Below, piece by piece: positions 8,499-16,136 of a DNA stretch of 23,600 nucleotides; position 1 is the first letter of the stretch; every line of letters starts with the position of its first letter. Where the stretch lies: contig PJAB01000574.1 in NCBI GenBank assembly GCA_002887195.1, positions 1 to 23,600 of the forward strand. Direction: 5' to 3'. Under the pieces are notes generated by a model that saw nothing but the letters and a program-made list of their open reading frames with translations, was not told the DNA's origin and made no database searches. Source of the stretch: Chrysochromulina parva (lineage: Eukaryota; Haptophyta; Prymnesiales; Chrysochromulinaceae). Both the position numbers and the translations under genes were made by a program.

Positions 8499-11357
8499 AT
8501 GCCGACAGATACCCTGCTCGGAGGCAAAGTCCCCCGTGAGCCGCATGCCGCCATGGCCAAGGTGAAGAAGACATTCATGCGCTTTGACGGGAATGGCAAC
8601 GGGTACCTCGAGAACAACGAACTGCGGAGGGCTCTGGAGTATCACTGGAGGGATACCACAGGCCTCAATATGACCACTGCCGAAGCCGGGCACATCTTGG
8701 CCACGTATGACAACACGCCGGACGGAAAGCTCAACCTGGCCGAGTTTGCGCTGATCATTCGCGACCTGAGCGCCGCCAACGCGAGGCAAGCAATCAGGCG
8801 AGTAAGCGTGGAGCCGCCGCCCACGTTGGTCCGCAAAACCTCTCGCTTCAATCTGAACAAGATTGAGGTCTCAGCCGACGATGCACCGTCGGCGCCGCCG
8901 AAAGTACAGTGGGGCTGCTCGCACCTCTTACCGATCAACGTGGACTACAAGTATCATGTTCAGGGCCAAGCAGCGCCGACGCGAAAGAGTCCGTTCGACC
9001 GAGACCTGACTGCTTTGGTGGACGAAGGCGTAAAGGCGCTGCGCAACCCAGAGATCGTTCGCAGCGATCCGCAGCTGCATTTCCTCTCGGACGAGCCGCT
9101 CGACGTGTCCGCGATCCGCAGCAGCTCGGACAGCACGCCACATCGCACGCTCACAGGGAGCCAGAGCGCGCCCTTTCTCAGCTTGCCGAGGTTGGGCAGC
9201 AGCAGAGCTCCAAGTCGCAGCAGTCGCCAAGCGACCCCCAACCAAGGCAGCAGCACGAGCGCGTCGTTCCGGGCGCTCCCGCGCTACCGGCCACCGATGA
9301 GCTCACTGGTGGGCCGGCTGCCGTGCCTGCCCGAGCGGCGCCTCAAGCTCGAGGCGGCGGCGGCGACGTTCGACCTGCTGCATGACGAGCTTGTCGAGGT
9401 TGCGTGTGAAAAGGTGGACGCTGAGCGCAAGGAGCCTCACAACTCGACAGTGGTGCAGGCATCGAGCGGAGCGGTCGATGAGCTCTCGCGACATCGCTTC
9501 TTCATCCCCGAGCGCGCGGGCGGGCCGCTCGACCGCTTTGAGAAGCGTGAGTCGCCCAACACAACGCCCATAGCTGCCTCGTGGCCTCTGAGGTCTCTCT
9601 GATGGCGTCTGATTGCCTCCCTCATCAGGCGATTGCCTCGTGGCCTCTGATGACCTCTGATGGCGTCTGATTGCCTCCCTCATCAGGCGAGGTGCCCAAG
9701 AAGAAGTCAAAGCCGAAGGTCCCATGGACGCTGCCACGGAGCATATGGAAGGAACGGGCGAACTGGTGCGATGCGCAAGCGTTCTGTGATACGGAGGAGG
9801 TGCGTCGATACGAGATGCGATCTGATTTGAGATGCGATCTGATTTGAGATGATGCCCGGGGGTCTGTCGGCGATCACGAGCAACGAGGTGGTCGGCTCCC
9901 TGGCTGATGGCGTCTGATGGCGTCTGATGGCGTCTGATGGCGTCTGATTACGTCTGATGGCTCCCGCGTGGCTGACGTCTGTCTCCCCTCCCCAACCCTC
10001 CCGCGCCACGTTCGAGTGCCCGCAGGTGCGCCGTCAGCACTTCGAGGCGATTTGGGATCGCGCACTGCAATCGGGGCTACGCAAGTTCATCGGCCGGCAG
10101 GACAAGAGCGGTGTTTCATCAGAGGAAGCCGTCGAGGCGGTCCATGACGTGCTGTGGGGAGTCGATGGCGGGGGAAGCGTCTACATGCTCACGCCTCTGT
10201 TCGAGTTCTACGCGGCGCTCGCGGGCTTTTGCGGCGTCATAGGGCTCAATGCATATTCACAGCTCGTCGAGGACTGTAAGCTGGCGAGCCAAAAGGCGGA
10301 GTTCACCAAAAAGTCGGACCTCGATCGCCTCTTCATCGCCGTGGACACGGCCTCCAAGGCTGTAGAGGCCGAGGCCGAGTCAGATGGGATGAATCGCGCC
10401 AAGGCACTCTCTATTGACGAGTTCGTCAATTGCCTCGTCAACTACGCCGCGATGCGCTACGTGATGACGGCTGAGGAGCCGTCAATTGCGCGCGCAATCA
10501 CGCGCCTCTTTGACGAGTCCATCGCCCCGCGCTGCGACCCGAATGCGTTCCTCGACGCCAACGCCTTCCGTGTGCAGCACTGCTACTGCGAGGCCACCGA
10601 TCAAGTGCTCAAGCGTCACGAGGAGAACCTACGCCTCATCTTTGAGGTCATTTGCGAGAAGCGGGGCCCTGCGAAACGGCTGCTCACATACGAGAGTTGG
10701 GCCAAGTTTGTGAAACGGCTCGACTTGATCAACGCTGACCTCTCCGAGCGCGACGTCGCCTTTGCCTTCACGTGGTCACGAATGGTCGTGGCGCAGCCTT
10801 ACTCGGCCGTCGGCTCGATCAAGAATCAGCACGTGCCGTTCGAAGGCTGGCTCGAGGCTTTGTGCCGACTCTCAGCTCTCAAGGCGCTCCCCACTGATCT
10901 CGAGCTCGGCAGGTGAGGGTGGCCTCTGGTTGCGCTGAGCTCGATGGATTGCCGCTGATGACCTCGCAATCCTCCACTGATCTCGAGCTCGGCATGTGAT
11001 CTCGATCTCGGCAGGGAGCTCTACGAAGAGCTGATCGCAGCTGGCAATTCGCCTGTCACCGCTGCCGCCACCGTCGAGGCCGGCGCGGAGCCAGGCGGAT
11101 CAAGCGCGGGGCGCTACTTGAATGACTTGAAGGCCAACGATCCCGCAGCATACAATACGCTCCTCACGACTCGGGCGACCTTTTGGGGGGCGGAGCCGCC
11201 CCAACCAGTCAGCCGTTGCATCGACCATTTGCTCTCGATGATCTTCTTCACCATCGGCACCGAGGGCGATGCCATACGCAATCCTTGGGACGAGCGATCC
11301 TCGCCGCTTGGCGAGAAGCAGATCAACAAGTACTTCAAGAACTTTGACACGAGCTGA
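8499..11357 (+). CDS. EF-hand protein with long flagellar-type C-terminal region (4 exons)
   Basis: Exons 8499..9546, 9687..9799, 10026..10912 and 11015..11357 join to 796 residues. Two canonical EF-hand loops are near the start: D30-E41 (DGNGNGYLENNE) and D71-E82 (DNTPDGKLNLAE), both with acidic or Asn ligands at 1, 3, 5 and E at 12, so calcium binding is likely. A Ser-rich linker follows. The C-terminal 400 residues contain degenerate helix pairs (for example LSIDEFVNCLVNYAAMRYV, then a LLTYESWAKFVKRLDL-type segment). This resembles large EF-hand-related proteins I associate with flagellates, but no precise family name can be given. A second Met at 8553 sits in GCCGCCATGG, a perfect Kozak context, and may be the real start, which would drop 18 residues. 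All three introns carry the CTGATG-type or exon-copy sequence. Confidence 0.85.
9547..9686 (+). other. EF-hand gene intron 1 (140 bp, phase 1)
   Basis: GTGAGT donor. The body is two successive modules, each ending TGATTGCCTCCCTCATCAG followed by GCGA (9628 and 9686), giving two possible acceptors. Use of the second restores the frame into EVPKKKSKPKV. Confidence 0.82.
9800..10025 (+). other. EF-hand gene intron 2 (226 bp, phase 0)
   Basis: The donor GTGCGTCG and the exon after the acceptor (GTGCGCCG) begin alike. The body has two GATGCGATCTGATTTGA units, unique sequence, about five CTGATGGCGT units (9904-9960) and a Pyr-rich end CCCGCAG. Splicing joins FCDTEE to VRRQHFEAIW. Confidence 0.85.
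10913..11014 (+). other. EF-hand gene intron 3 (102 bp, phase 2)
   Basis: GTGAGG donor. The exon end ACTGATCTCGAGCTCGGCAG is nearly repeated inside (about 10976-10994, with GGCATG in place of GGCAGG), and CTCGATCTCGGCAG forms the acceptor. Splicing gives LELGRELYEELIAAG and restores the frame to the stop at 11357. Confidence 0.82.
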
Positions 11358-11702
11358 ATAGAGACATGGTTGCTGCTTCCGTTCCGCGTTCGCGATGGGG
11401 GGCCGTCGAGCGCGCGCCGACCCGACCCGCGACGCGCGATGGGAGAGGGGCGCCGCGACCCGGCACTTCACGTATTCCGCGAAACGGCGAACCGAAAACC
11501 CATGCTTATGTGGTCGGGACTCGTGCATTTTTCGCGGGGGTGGCGGCGGTCGCAATTGGGCGGTCGTGGTAGCTCAACTTTTTCAATTCGATTCACGTAA
11601 ATATTTCGCGTCTACGACTCTAGCTATGGAATCCGGTTGTTTGTGTTTGAGCTCCGCACCGAGGCGAGGGTCGAGCCGCACGACGAGGGACGAGGCCTGC
11701 AC
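11358..11702. other. Intergenic region between convergent genes
   Basis: 345 bp between the EF-hand stop (+) and the CH-domain protein stop (-). No repeat array, RNA gene or convincing ORF is visible. The part around 11570-11630 is markedly AT-richer than its surroundings, as a 3' UTR or terminator might be. Confidence 0.4.
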
Positions 11703-13139
11703 TCAAATGTTGAGGTCCGCATCCTCTTGCTCTCGGCGGACGATGTACCTGATGGCTACCTCTCGTGGATCTGCGACGGGGTCAGTGTCTGAGGGCGTCC
11801 GTGCACCTTTCTGCCATTGAGTGGCAGAGAGGTGCATGCTGAGCCTCGCTCTTCTAAGTGCAAGCTGAGCACGTCCGGGCGAGCACACTGAGGGCGGCTC
11901 GGCAGCGTCTGCAGCAAATTTCACCCGGCCAATTTTGCGCTTCAGGTATGAGCTGGAGAAGCCGATCTGCGGCAAGTACGAAGAAGGCATGATGGAGAGG
12001 GCGCTCCTTCTCGGCCGAGAGAGATGAGAGACTCCCATGGATTGCGCCGCAGTCAGCGTCTTGCTTCGCACGGGAGTCTGCGGGCCTTGGGGGTCCACAT
12101 CCTCTTGCTCTTGGCTGGCGGGGCACTCGATGATTACTGATTGAGGGCTCGTGGTAGCTCTACGAGTGGCGGCGCGCTCCTTCTTTTCGGCGATCTTGGC
12201 GCCGAGGATGGGCCCGTTGAAGCAATCGAGGCTCTGCGCTACGCGTCCGAGAGCATGGATGTTGCGCACGACCGCGCGCAGGTCCTTGCCCTCGAAAAGG
12301 TCGACGGAGTGGAAGCAGTCCTGGTTGGGCACGCCGAGCGCCGCGCATGCCTCGATGTAGTATGATATGTTTTCCATCTGCTTAAAGGGCATTGAGCTCG
12401 ACGAGACACGCGAGCTTGTGCCAAACTGCAACTTGTTGACGAGCTCGCACAGGAGCTCGCCCGAGCGTAGCCATGCATGCAGCACCGCATGGTGACCCTC
12501 CACGTCGGCCGCTTCGGAGGGAGGTGCTATGCCGAGCACCTCGGCCACCCATGCGCCCGCCTCGATTGCCGCCTGGAGGCCACCGTCCGGGTTTGGCGGT
12601 CTGGCAGAGGGCGGCTTCTGTGTGGCCGGCTGCGCCGCTTTGGGTGTGGGGCTGCCGGCTTTCGGGGCGGCAGAGGAGTCAGTCGTGGGGGCACGGTTTT
12701 GCTTTGGATACGAACGAGAGAAGCCCATGGATTGTGCCGCAGAGAGTTGCCTCGCTCCAATGGAACGAGAGAGCCGAGATACGCCCATTGACTGCACTGC
12801 AGTTGGCGCCTTGCGTTGCATTTCAGTCTTCTGGACGTCAGCGTCGGCGCTTGAACTACGCTTGAGGAGAGCGTTTCGCGCTCTCATAAGGTTGTCCTGT
12901 ACGTGTGCGTCCGTGTGCGCCGCCGCGCGCGGAGGCTGCGGGGCCGGCTCTGTCGGCATGGGAGGGAGCAACACCGGCCCGCTTGCGAGTGCAACAGCAC
13001 CCACTTGGCAGACTTTGCCGTGCAGCTCTGGGGCCGCTAAGGCATCGTCGGTAGGCAGAGGCCACGTGACTACCGTCATGGCGACCGCGCCGGGGGTGCG
13101 CCCTGCGACGAAGCTCTCCATGCGTGGCGGACTGTCCAT
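11703..13139 (-). CDS. Calponin-homology (CH) domain protein with QSMG repeats
   Basis: 478 residues from the ATG at 13139. The frame extends to an ATG at 13295, but that would overlap the stop of the upstream same-strand gene by 28 bp and the added sequence looks non-coding. The single CH domain is at about 191-303: WVAEVLG, then LHAWLRSGELLCELVNKL, MENISYYIEACAALGV and VDLFEGKDLRAVVRNIHALG, the calponin/transgelin (type 3) layout that binds actin or scaffolds cytoskeletal partners. Outside it are short repeats: QSMGVSRLSR near 116, QSMGFSRSYPK near 134, QSMGVSHLSR near 364 and QIGFSSSYLKRK near 389. They recall calponin-family repeats, though they are shorter and flank the CH domain on both sides. 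The rest is Ala/Pro/Ser-rich and disordered-looking. Likely a cytoskeletal regulator. Single exon. Confidence 0.85.
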   Translation of the reverse strand: MDSPPRMESFVAGRTPGAVAMTVVTWPLPTDDALAAPELHGKVCQVGAVALASGPVLLPPMPTEPAPQPPRAAAHTDAHVQDNLMRARNALLKRSSSADADVQKTEMQRKAPTAVQSMGVSRLSRSIGARQLSAAQSMGFSRSYPKQNRAPTTDSSAAPKAGSPTPKAAQPATQKPPSARPPNPDGGLQAAIEAGAWVAEVLGIAPPSEAADVEGHHAVLHAWLRSGELLCELVNKLQFGTSSRVSSSSMPFKQMENISYYIEACAALGVPNQDCFHSVDLFEGKDLRAVVRNIHALGRVAQSLDCFNGPILGAKIAEKKERAATRRATTSPQSVIIECPASQEQEDVDPQGPQTPVRSKTLTAAQSMGVSHLSRPRRSALSIMPSSYLPQIGFSSSYLKRKIGRVKFAADAAEPPSVCSPGRAQLALRRARLSMHLSATQWQKGARTPSDTDPVADPREVAIRYIVRREQEDADLNI

Positions 13140-13267
13140 CTTCTGCGCCTGGAATTCGAACAAGGGAGTCCCAGAGAATCGGGCGGGGTGGCGACCGTAT
13201 TTTGCCGGTACGTGACGAAACAGAAACCACGACAGTAACCTCGATCGGCCGATCGGCGCCGATCGCA

Positions 13268-14131
13268 TCAGTGATACCCTTCGCGCTTCCGACACAGTTC
13301 AATCTGCAGGATACGGCGCACGCCGCGCGTGACTTCCGTCAGCGAGTGTTCGCAGCGCTCGCCACGGAAGAGCAGCGCATCGCCACGGCGCGGCTGCACG
13401 GCGCGGTGACGACCGTCGCCTATCTTACCGCCGAGGCCATCTTCGAATAGGTTGGTGCCTCCGTCAAAATCAGCGCCCGGTTCCGACAGCATCGCAACCA
13501 TGGTCACCGCGCTCGAGTTGTCGACGTGTGGACCGATATGCGGTGGTGCAAGACCACGCTCGCGGCAAGCGTCAGCGTCGTACACAATATACTCGACCTC
13601 CTCGTGCAGCAGCTGCGACTGCTTGTCGTCGGTGGTAGGGATGCTGCGCCACAGCTCTCGGTCGGCAAACAGCATCGCGCCGAGCACCTTTCGTCGCAGC
13701 AACGGATCCTCCGTCTTGAGAGCCTTTTCGAACCGCCAAACGTCGTGCGAAAATTCGAGACCCTCGTAGCGGTCATGCTCCTTGCGTGCCCCAGTCGGCC
13801 CGAGGCGGTGCAGCACGGCGATATCGTCCTCGCTGAGGAAACCTTTGATGACCAGAACGGCCGCGTCGCCGCCGAGGCGATCGGGCATGAGCTCAGTTTT
13901 GGCTTGCGGAGGAAGCACGCTGACGCCCAGATGTGGCGCAGGTGTGGCGTTGCCACCTGCATGCCCGCCCGCGCGCCGCCCCATGGGTCGGCCGTGGCAG
14001 AGCGTGCGGCGGCGAAGCGCTACGTGCGCGCCTGCTCCCCACGGCTTCCGCGGTTCCACTGAGAAGGATCGCGGAACTTGGCGGAGGCACTTACGCTGAT
14101 GAAGCACTCCATCGTCCGTCCAATAGCGCAC
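13268..14131 (-). CDS. 2-oxoglutarate/Fe(II)-dependent dioxygenase (prolyl-4-hydroxylase-like)
   Basis: 287 residues. The double-stranded beta-helix core is in the C-terminal half. The Fe ligands can be read directly: H202 and D204 in GPHVDNSSAVTMV, and the distal H262 in GERCEHSLTEV. R269 or R272 (TRGVRRILQIEL) would bind 2-oxoglutarate. FDGGTNLFE before the distal His and PRRGDALLF are the usual strands of this family. The enzyme would hydroxylate a protein or small molecule with O2 and 2-oxoglutarate; the substrate is unknown. The first 60 residues are basic and low complexity; M50 is an alternative start. It lies on the same strand as, and upstream of, the CH-domain gene (128 bp to its preferred start) and downstream of the EngB-like gene. 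Confidence 0.88.
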   Translation of the reverse strand: MRYWTDDGVLHQRKCLRQVPRSFSVEPRKPWGAGAHVALRRRTLCHGRPMGRRAGGHAGGNATPAPHLGVSVLPPQAKTELMPDRLGGDAAVLVIKGFLSEDDIAVLHRLGPTGARKEHDRYEGLEFSHDVWRFEKALKTEDPLLRRKVLGAMLFADRELWRSIPTTDDKQSQLLHEEVEYIVYDADACRERGLAPPHIGPHVDNSSAVTMVAMLSEPGADFDGGTNLFEDGLGGKIGDGRHRAVQPRRGDALLFRGERCEHSLTEVTRGVRRILQIELCRKREGYH

Positions 14132-14337
14132 TTACCCTGATGAAGCTCAATTGTGATCGATCTCTATCTCCAACCCCTTGACGATATTTTACGGACATCA
14201 GAATTAACTGCGCTCTCAGCGGTCAACGCCCCGGGGCTGAAGCCCGTAGAACCGGGCCCCGCACAACTAAGATTCAACTACGTGACAAATGACTCAACTG
14301 GCCATGGTGCCACAGTGCAACGTACAGTCTACAGAGT

Positions 14338-15798
14338 CTAGCGAGCGTGCATCTCCGCGGCTCCATGCGGTGGTCGTGCCACATCACTCTCGTCCTCGTC
14401 CACCGAGTGCTCACCACGACGCCCCCACTTCCCCACATCACTCTCGTCCTCGTCCACTGAGTGCGCCCCTTCCAGCCCCTCTCGTCGCCGGCGCCCTTCC
14501 TGCGCCCCAAACTCAGCTCGCTCGATCTCGGCGAGCGTGCGCAGCAGCACCCGCCATAAATTGGCGACCCCGGTCAGAAAATGCGCCGAGAGCATCGGCG
14601 GCGGCGCACGCACCCCCGTCCCCGCGGGGGCGGCCTCGGCAAGCTGGGCGCTCACGACGGCGTGCGAGGCCGCGAGGTCCTCAGGCAGCAACAGATCTGC
14701 CTTCGTCAGCACTGGCAGCACCTGTGGGGAAGTGGGGGCGTCGTGGTGAGCACCGGCGCGCTCAGGCAGCAGCAGGAGGGGCCTTCGAGAAGCCCCGGGC
14801 AGTACCGGTACTCCCGATTTGAGCACGCGCCGCAAGACACGTACGTCGGCCGCGCAAAGCCCCCGCGTGGAGTCGATGAGGAGGACCCCGAGGCGCAGCC
14901 TCTCCGACTTGTTGAGATAGTCGGCGAGCAGCTCGCCCCACGCCTTGAGCTGCCGGCTGTCCCCCACCGCGAAGCCGTAGCCGGGCGTGTCCACGAGAAT
15001 CATTCCAAGGGCGCCGCGCATGCGCTCGCGTTGCCGAGCGTCGTGCCGAGCGTCCTCGGCATATGATGAGGGTGGCCGAGCGTCGTGTCGAGCGTCCTCG
15101 GCATATGATGAGAGTGGCGCACCCTCGCCCGCGCCCATGACGGCGCCCGCACTCTCGCCCTCGCCCTCGCCGCTCGCAGCGTAGGGCCGTGCTGGCGCGC
15201 TCGGGCCCAGCGCCGTCATGGGCACCTTGGTCCTCATGCGGTAGAAGCCCAGATCGGCCGTCCAGCCTGCGCGGGGGCTCACATGCGCGGGGCCGTGGCG
15301 CGCGTGCGTGCCGGCGAGCGCGTTGAGCAGCGCGGACTTGCCGCAATTCGAGTGCCCGAGCAGCGCCACCTCGGGCAGACTCTCCCGATTGAGCCGGTCC
15401 CATTCGTGGTGCATGCCGACGCTCGTCTTGCCGAGCAGCACCGTGTTGCCCATGTGCTGCTGTGCGATGGTGATACGCCGCTGATCGGCGCGCTTCTGGT
15501 CCGCCCCGTGCCTGATGCGACCCAGCCGCAGCGCTCGCACCTCCGCGAGTATCTTTGGATCAATATCCGCCTTGGACATGCGCTCGAGGTGAAACACTCG
15601 GTCAGCGAGCGTGACGCTGTCGACGCTGTCGACACGCTCGCCGCGCCTCCGAGGAGCGCGCATCGCGGCATCCTCGATCTCCGCGGCGCTCAAGCTCCGA
15701 GGTGCGCGCATCGCGGCATCCTCGATTTCCGCGGCGCTCCAGCAGAGGCGACGGCCGATGGCGCGGCGCACGAGCGTGACATTGAGGATGCGGTGCAT
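14338..15798 (-). CDS. EngB/YihA-type TRAFAC GTPase, probably organellar (2 exons)
   Basis: Exons (minus strand) 15798..14812 and 14721..14338 give 456 residues. The ATG at 15798 is preferred because it begins MHRILNVTLVRRAIGRRLCW, a good mitochondrial or plastid presequence; the frame extends upstream to 15984. EngB GTPases assist large-subunit ribosome assembly. Visible motifs: LPEVALLGHSNCGKSALLNAL with the P-loop at about 148-155, DTPGYGFA (G3) at 270-277 and LTKAD (G4) near 334. Compared with a core of about 200 residues there is a roughly 70-residue Gly/Ser/Ala-rich insert between switch I and G3 containing a duplicated AEDARHDAR, a duplicated SAAEIEDAAMRAPR in the N-terminal part, and an acidic tail with a duplicated HSVDEDESDV. 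Divergent from the SLC12A9-like gene. Confidence 0.85.
   Translation of the reverse strand: MHRILNVTLVRRAIGRRLCWSAAEIEDAAMRAPRSLSAAEIEDAAMRAPRRRGERVDSVDSVTLADRVFHLERMSKADIDPKILAEVRALRLGRIRHGADQKRADQRRITIAQQHMGNTVLLGKTSVGMHHEWDRLNRESLPEVALLGHSNCGKSALLNALAGTHARHGPAHVSPRAGWTADLGFYRMRTKVPMTALGPSAPARPYAASGEGEGESAGAVMGAGEGAPLSSYAEDARHDARPPSSYAEDARHDARQRERMRGALGMILVDTPGYGFAVGDSRQLKAWGELLADYLNKSERLRLGVLLIDSTRGLCAADVRVLRRVLKSGVPVLPGASRRPLLLLPERAGAHHDAPTSPQVLPVLTKADLLLPEDLAASHAVVSAQLAEAAPAGTGVRAPPPMLSAHFLTGVANLWRVLLRTLAEIERAEFGAQEGRRRREGLEGAHSVDEDESDVGKWGRRGEHSVDEDESDVARPPHGAAEMHAR
14381..14464. repeat. 54-bp tandem duplication in the EngB-like C-terminus
   Basis: 14381-14410 and 14435-14464 are 30-bp near-identical copies (one difference) separated by 24 bp. 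On the minus strand both encode HSVDEDESDV. The spacer plus its edges is a copy of the 31-bp intron 3' module in the opposite orientation to the gene. Confidence 0.85.
14407..14437 (+). repeat. 31-bp dispersed intron-end module, copy 1
   Basis: Begins GTGCTCACCACGACGCCC and ends CTTCCCCACA. It is an exact reverse complement of 14723-14753. Here it lies antisense inside the coding region of the EngB-like gene and not at a splice site. Confidence 0.9.
14722..14811 (-). other. EngB-like gene intron (90 bp, phase 0, no in-frame stop)
   Basis: On the minus strand it begins GTACCGGTACTGCC and ends CCCCCACTTCCCCACAG. Removal gives LKSGVLPVLTKADLL, matching the EngB strand before G4; retention adds 30 residues. 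The next exon starts GTGCTGCCAGTGCTG, similar to the intron start. The 3' end is the 31-bp dispersed module. Confidence 0.72.
14723..14753 (-). repeat. 31-bp dispersed intron-end module, copy 2
   Basis: Exact inverted copy of 14407-14437. On the minus strand it supplies the acceptor end of the EngB-like intron (CCCCACA followed by G). Confidence 0.9.
15036..15119 (-). repeat. 42-bp tandem duplication, two copies, in frame
   Basis: Units start at 15036 and 15078, with three differences. They encode the duplicated SSYAEDARHDAR in the insert of the EngB-like GTPase. Confidence 0.85.
15647..15742 (-). repeat. 48-bp tandem duplication, two copies, in frame
   Basis: Units start at 15647 and 15695 and encode SAAEIEDAAMRAPR twice in the N-terminal part of the EngB-like protein. 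Confidence 0.85.
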
Positions 15799-16136
15799 GT
15801 CCTCTCGAGTCACGAGAATGACGGAACTTGAGGAATCAAAACCCCGATTAGGCCTGAGGGTTTTTTGAGGTTGTGTGTCTGTCTCGTGTGTCCGGCTTCC
15901 CGCGGTATTTTTGAACCGATTCTCTACAGAAAAGGTCGTGCCTGGCCTCGGCCTCAAGCCCGGAAGAGGAAGTGCCCCGACCAAAGCGCGACCTCGAGAT
16001 TTCGAATCTCAGATGTCAGTCAACTCCATTTCTGCGGAAGCGTGACGCTTGCGGAATGATGGCGTGATTTTGATATTTCGTTGTTTTTGACATCTTTGTT
16101 TTTCCACAGCAAAGCGCGCCGGGAGCCCCGTGAACG
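15799..16136. promoter_or_regulatory. Divergent intergenic region, EngB-like (-) / SLC12A9-like (+)
   Basis: 338 bp expected to carry both promoters. It is AT-richer than the flanks near 16060-16110. TTTGTTTTTCCACAG (ending 16109) looks like a 3' splice site, so a 5' UTR intron of the transporter gene is possible. No TATA box or known operator is recognised. Confidence 0.4.

Noticed and set aside
12529..13215. Plus-strand ORF of 228 codons
   Set aside because: Antisense shadow of the CH-domain gene, whose domain is clear on the minus strand.
13140..13295. N-terminal extension of the CH-domain protein
   Set aside because: It would overlap the stop of the upstream same-strand gene, and the added 52 residues look non-coding; the ATG at 13139 is preferred.
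15283..15831. Plus-strand ORF of 182 codons
   Set aside because: Antisense to the EngB-like gene, where P-loop, G3 and G4 motifs are readable.
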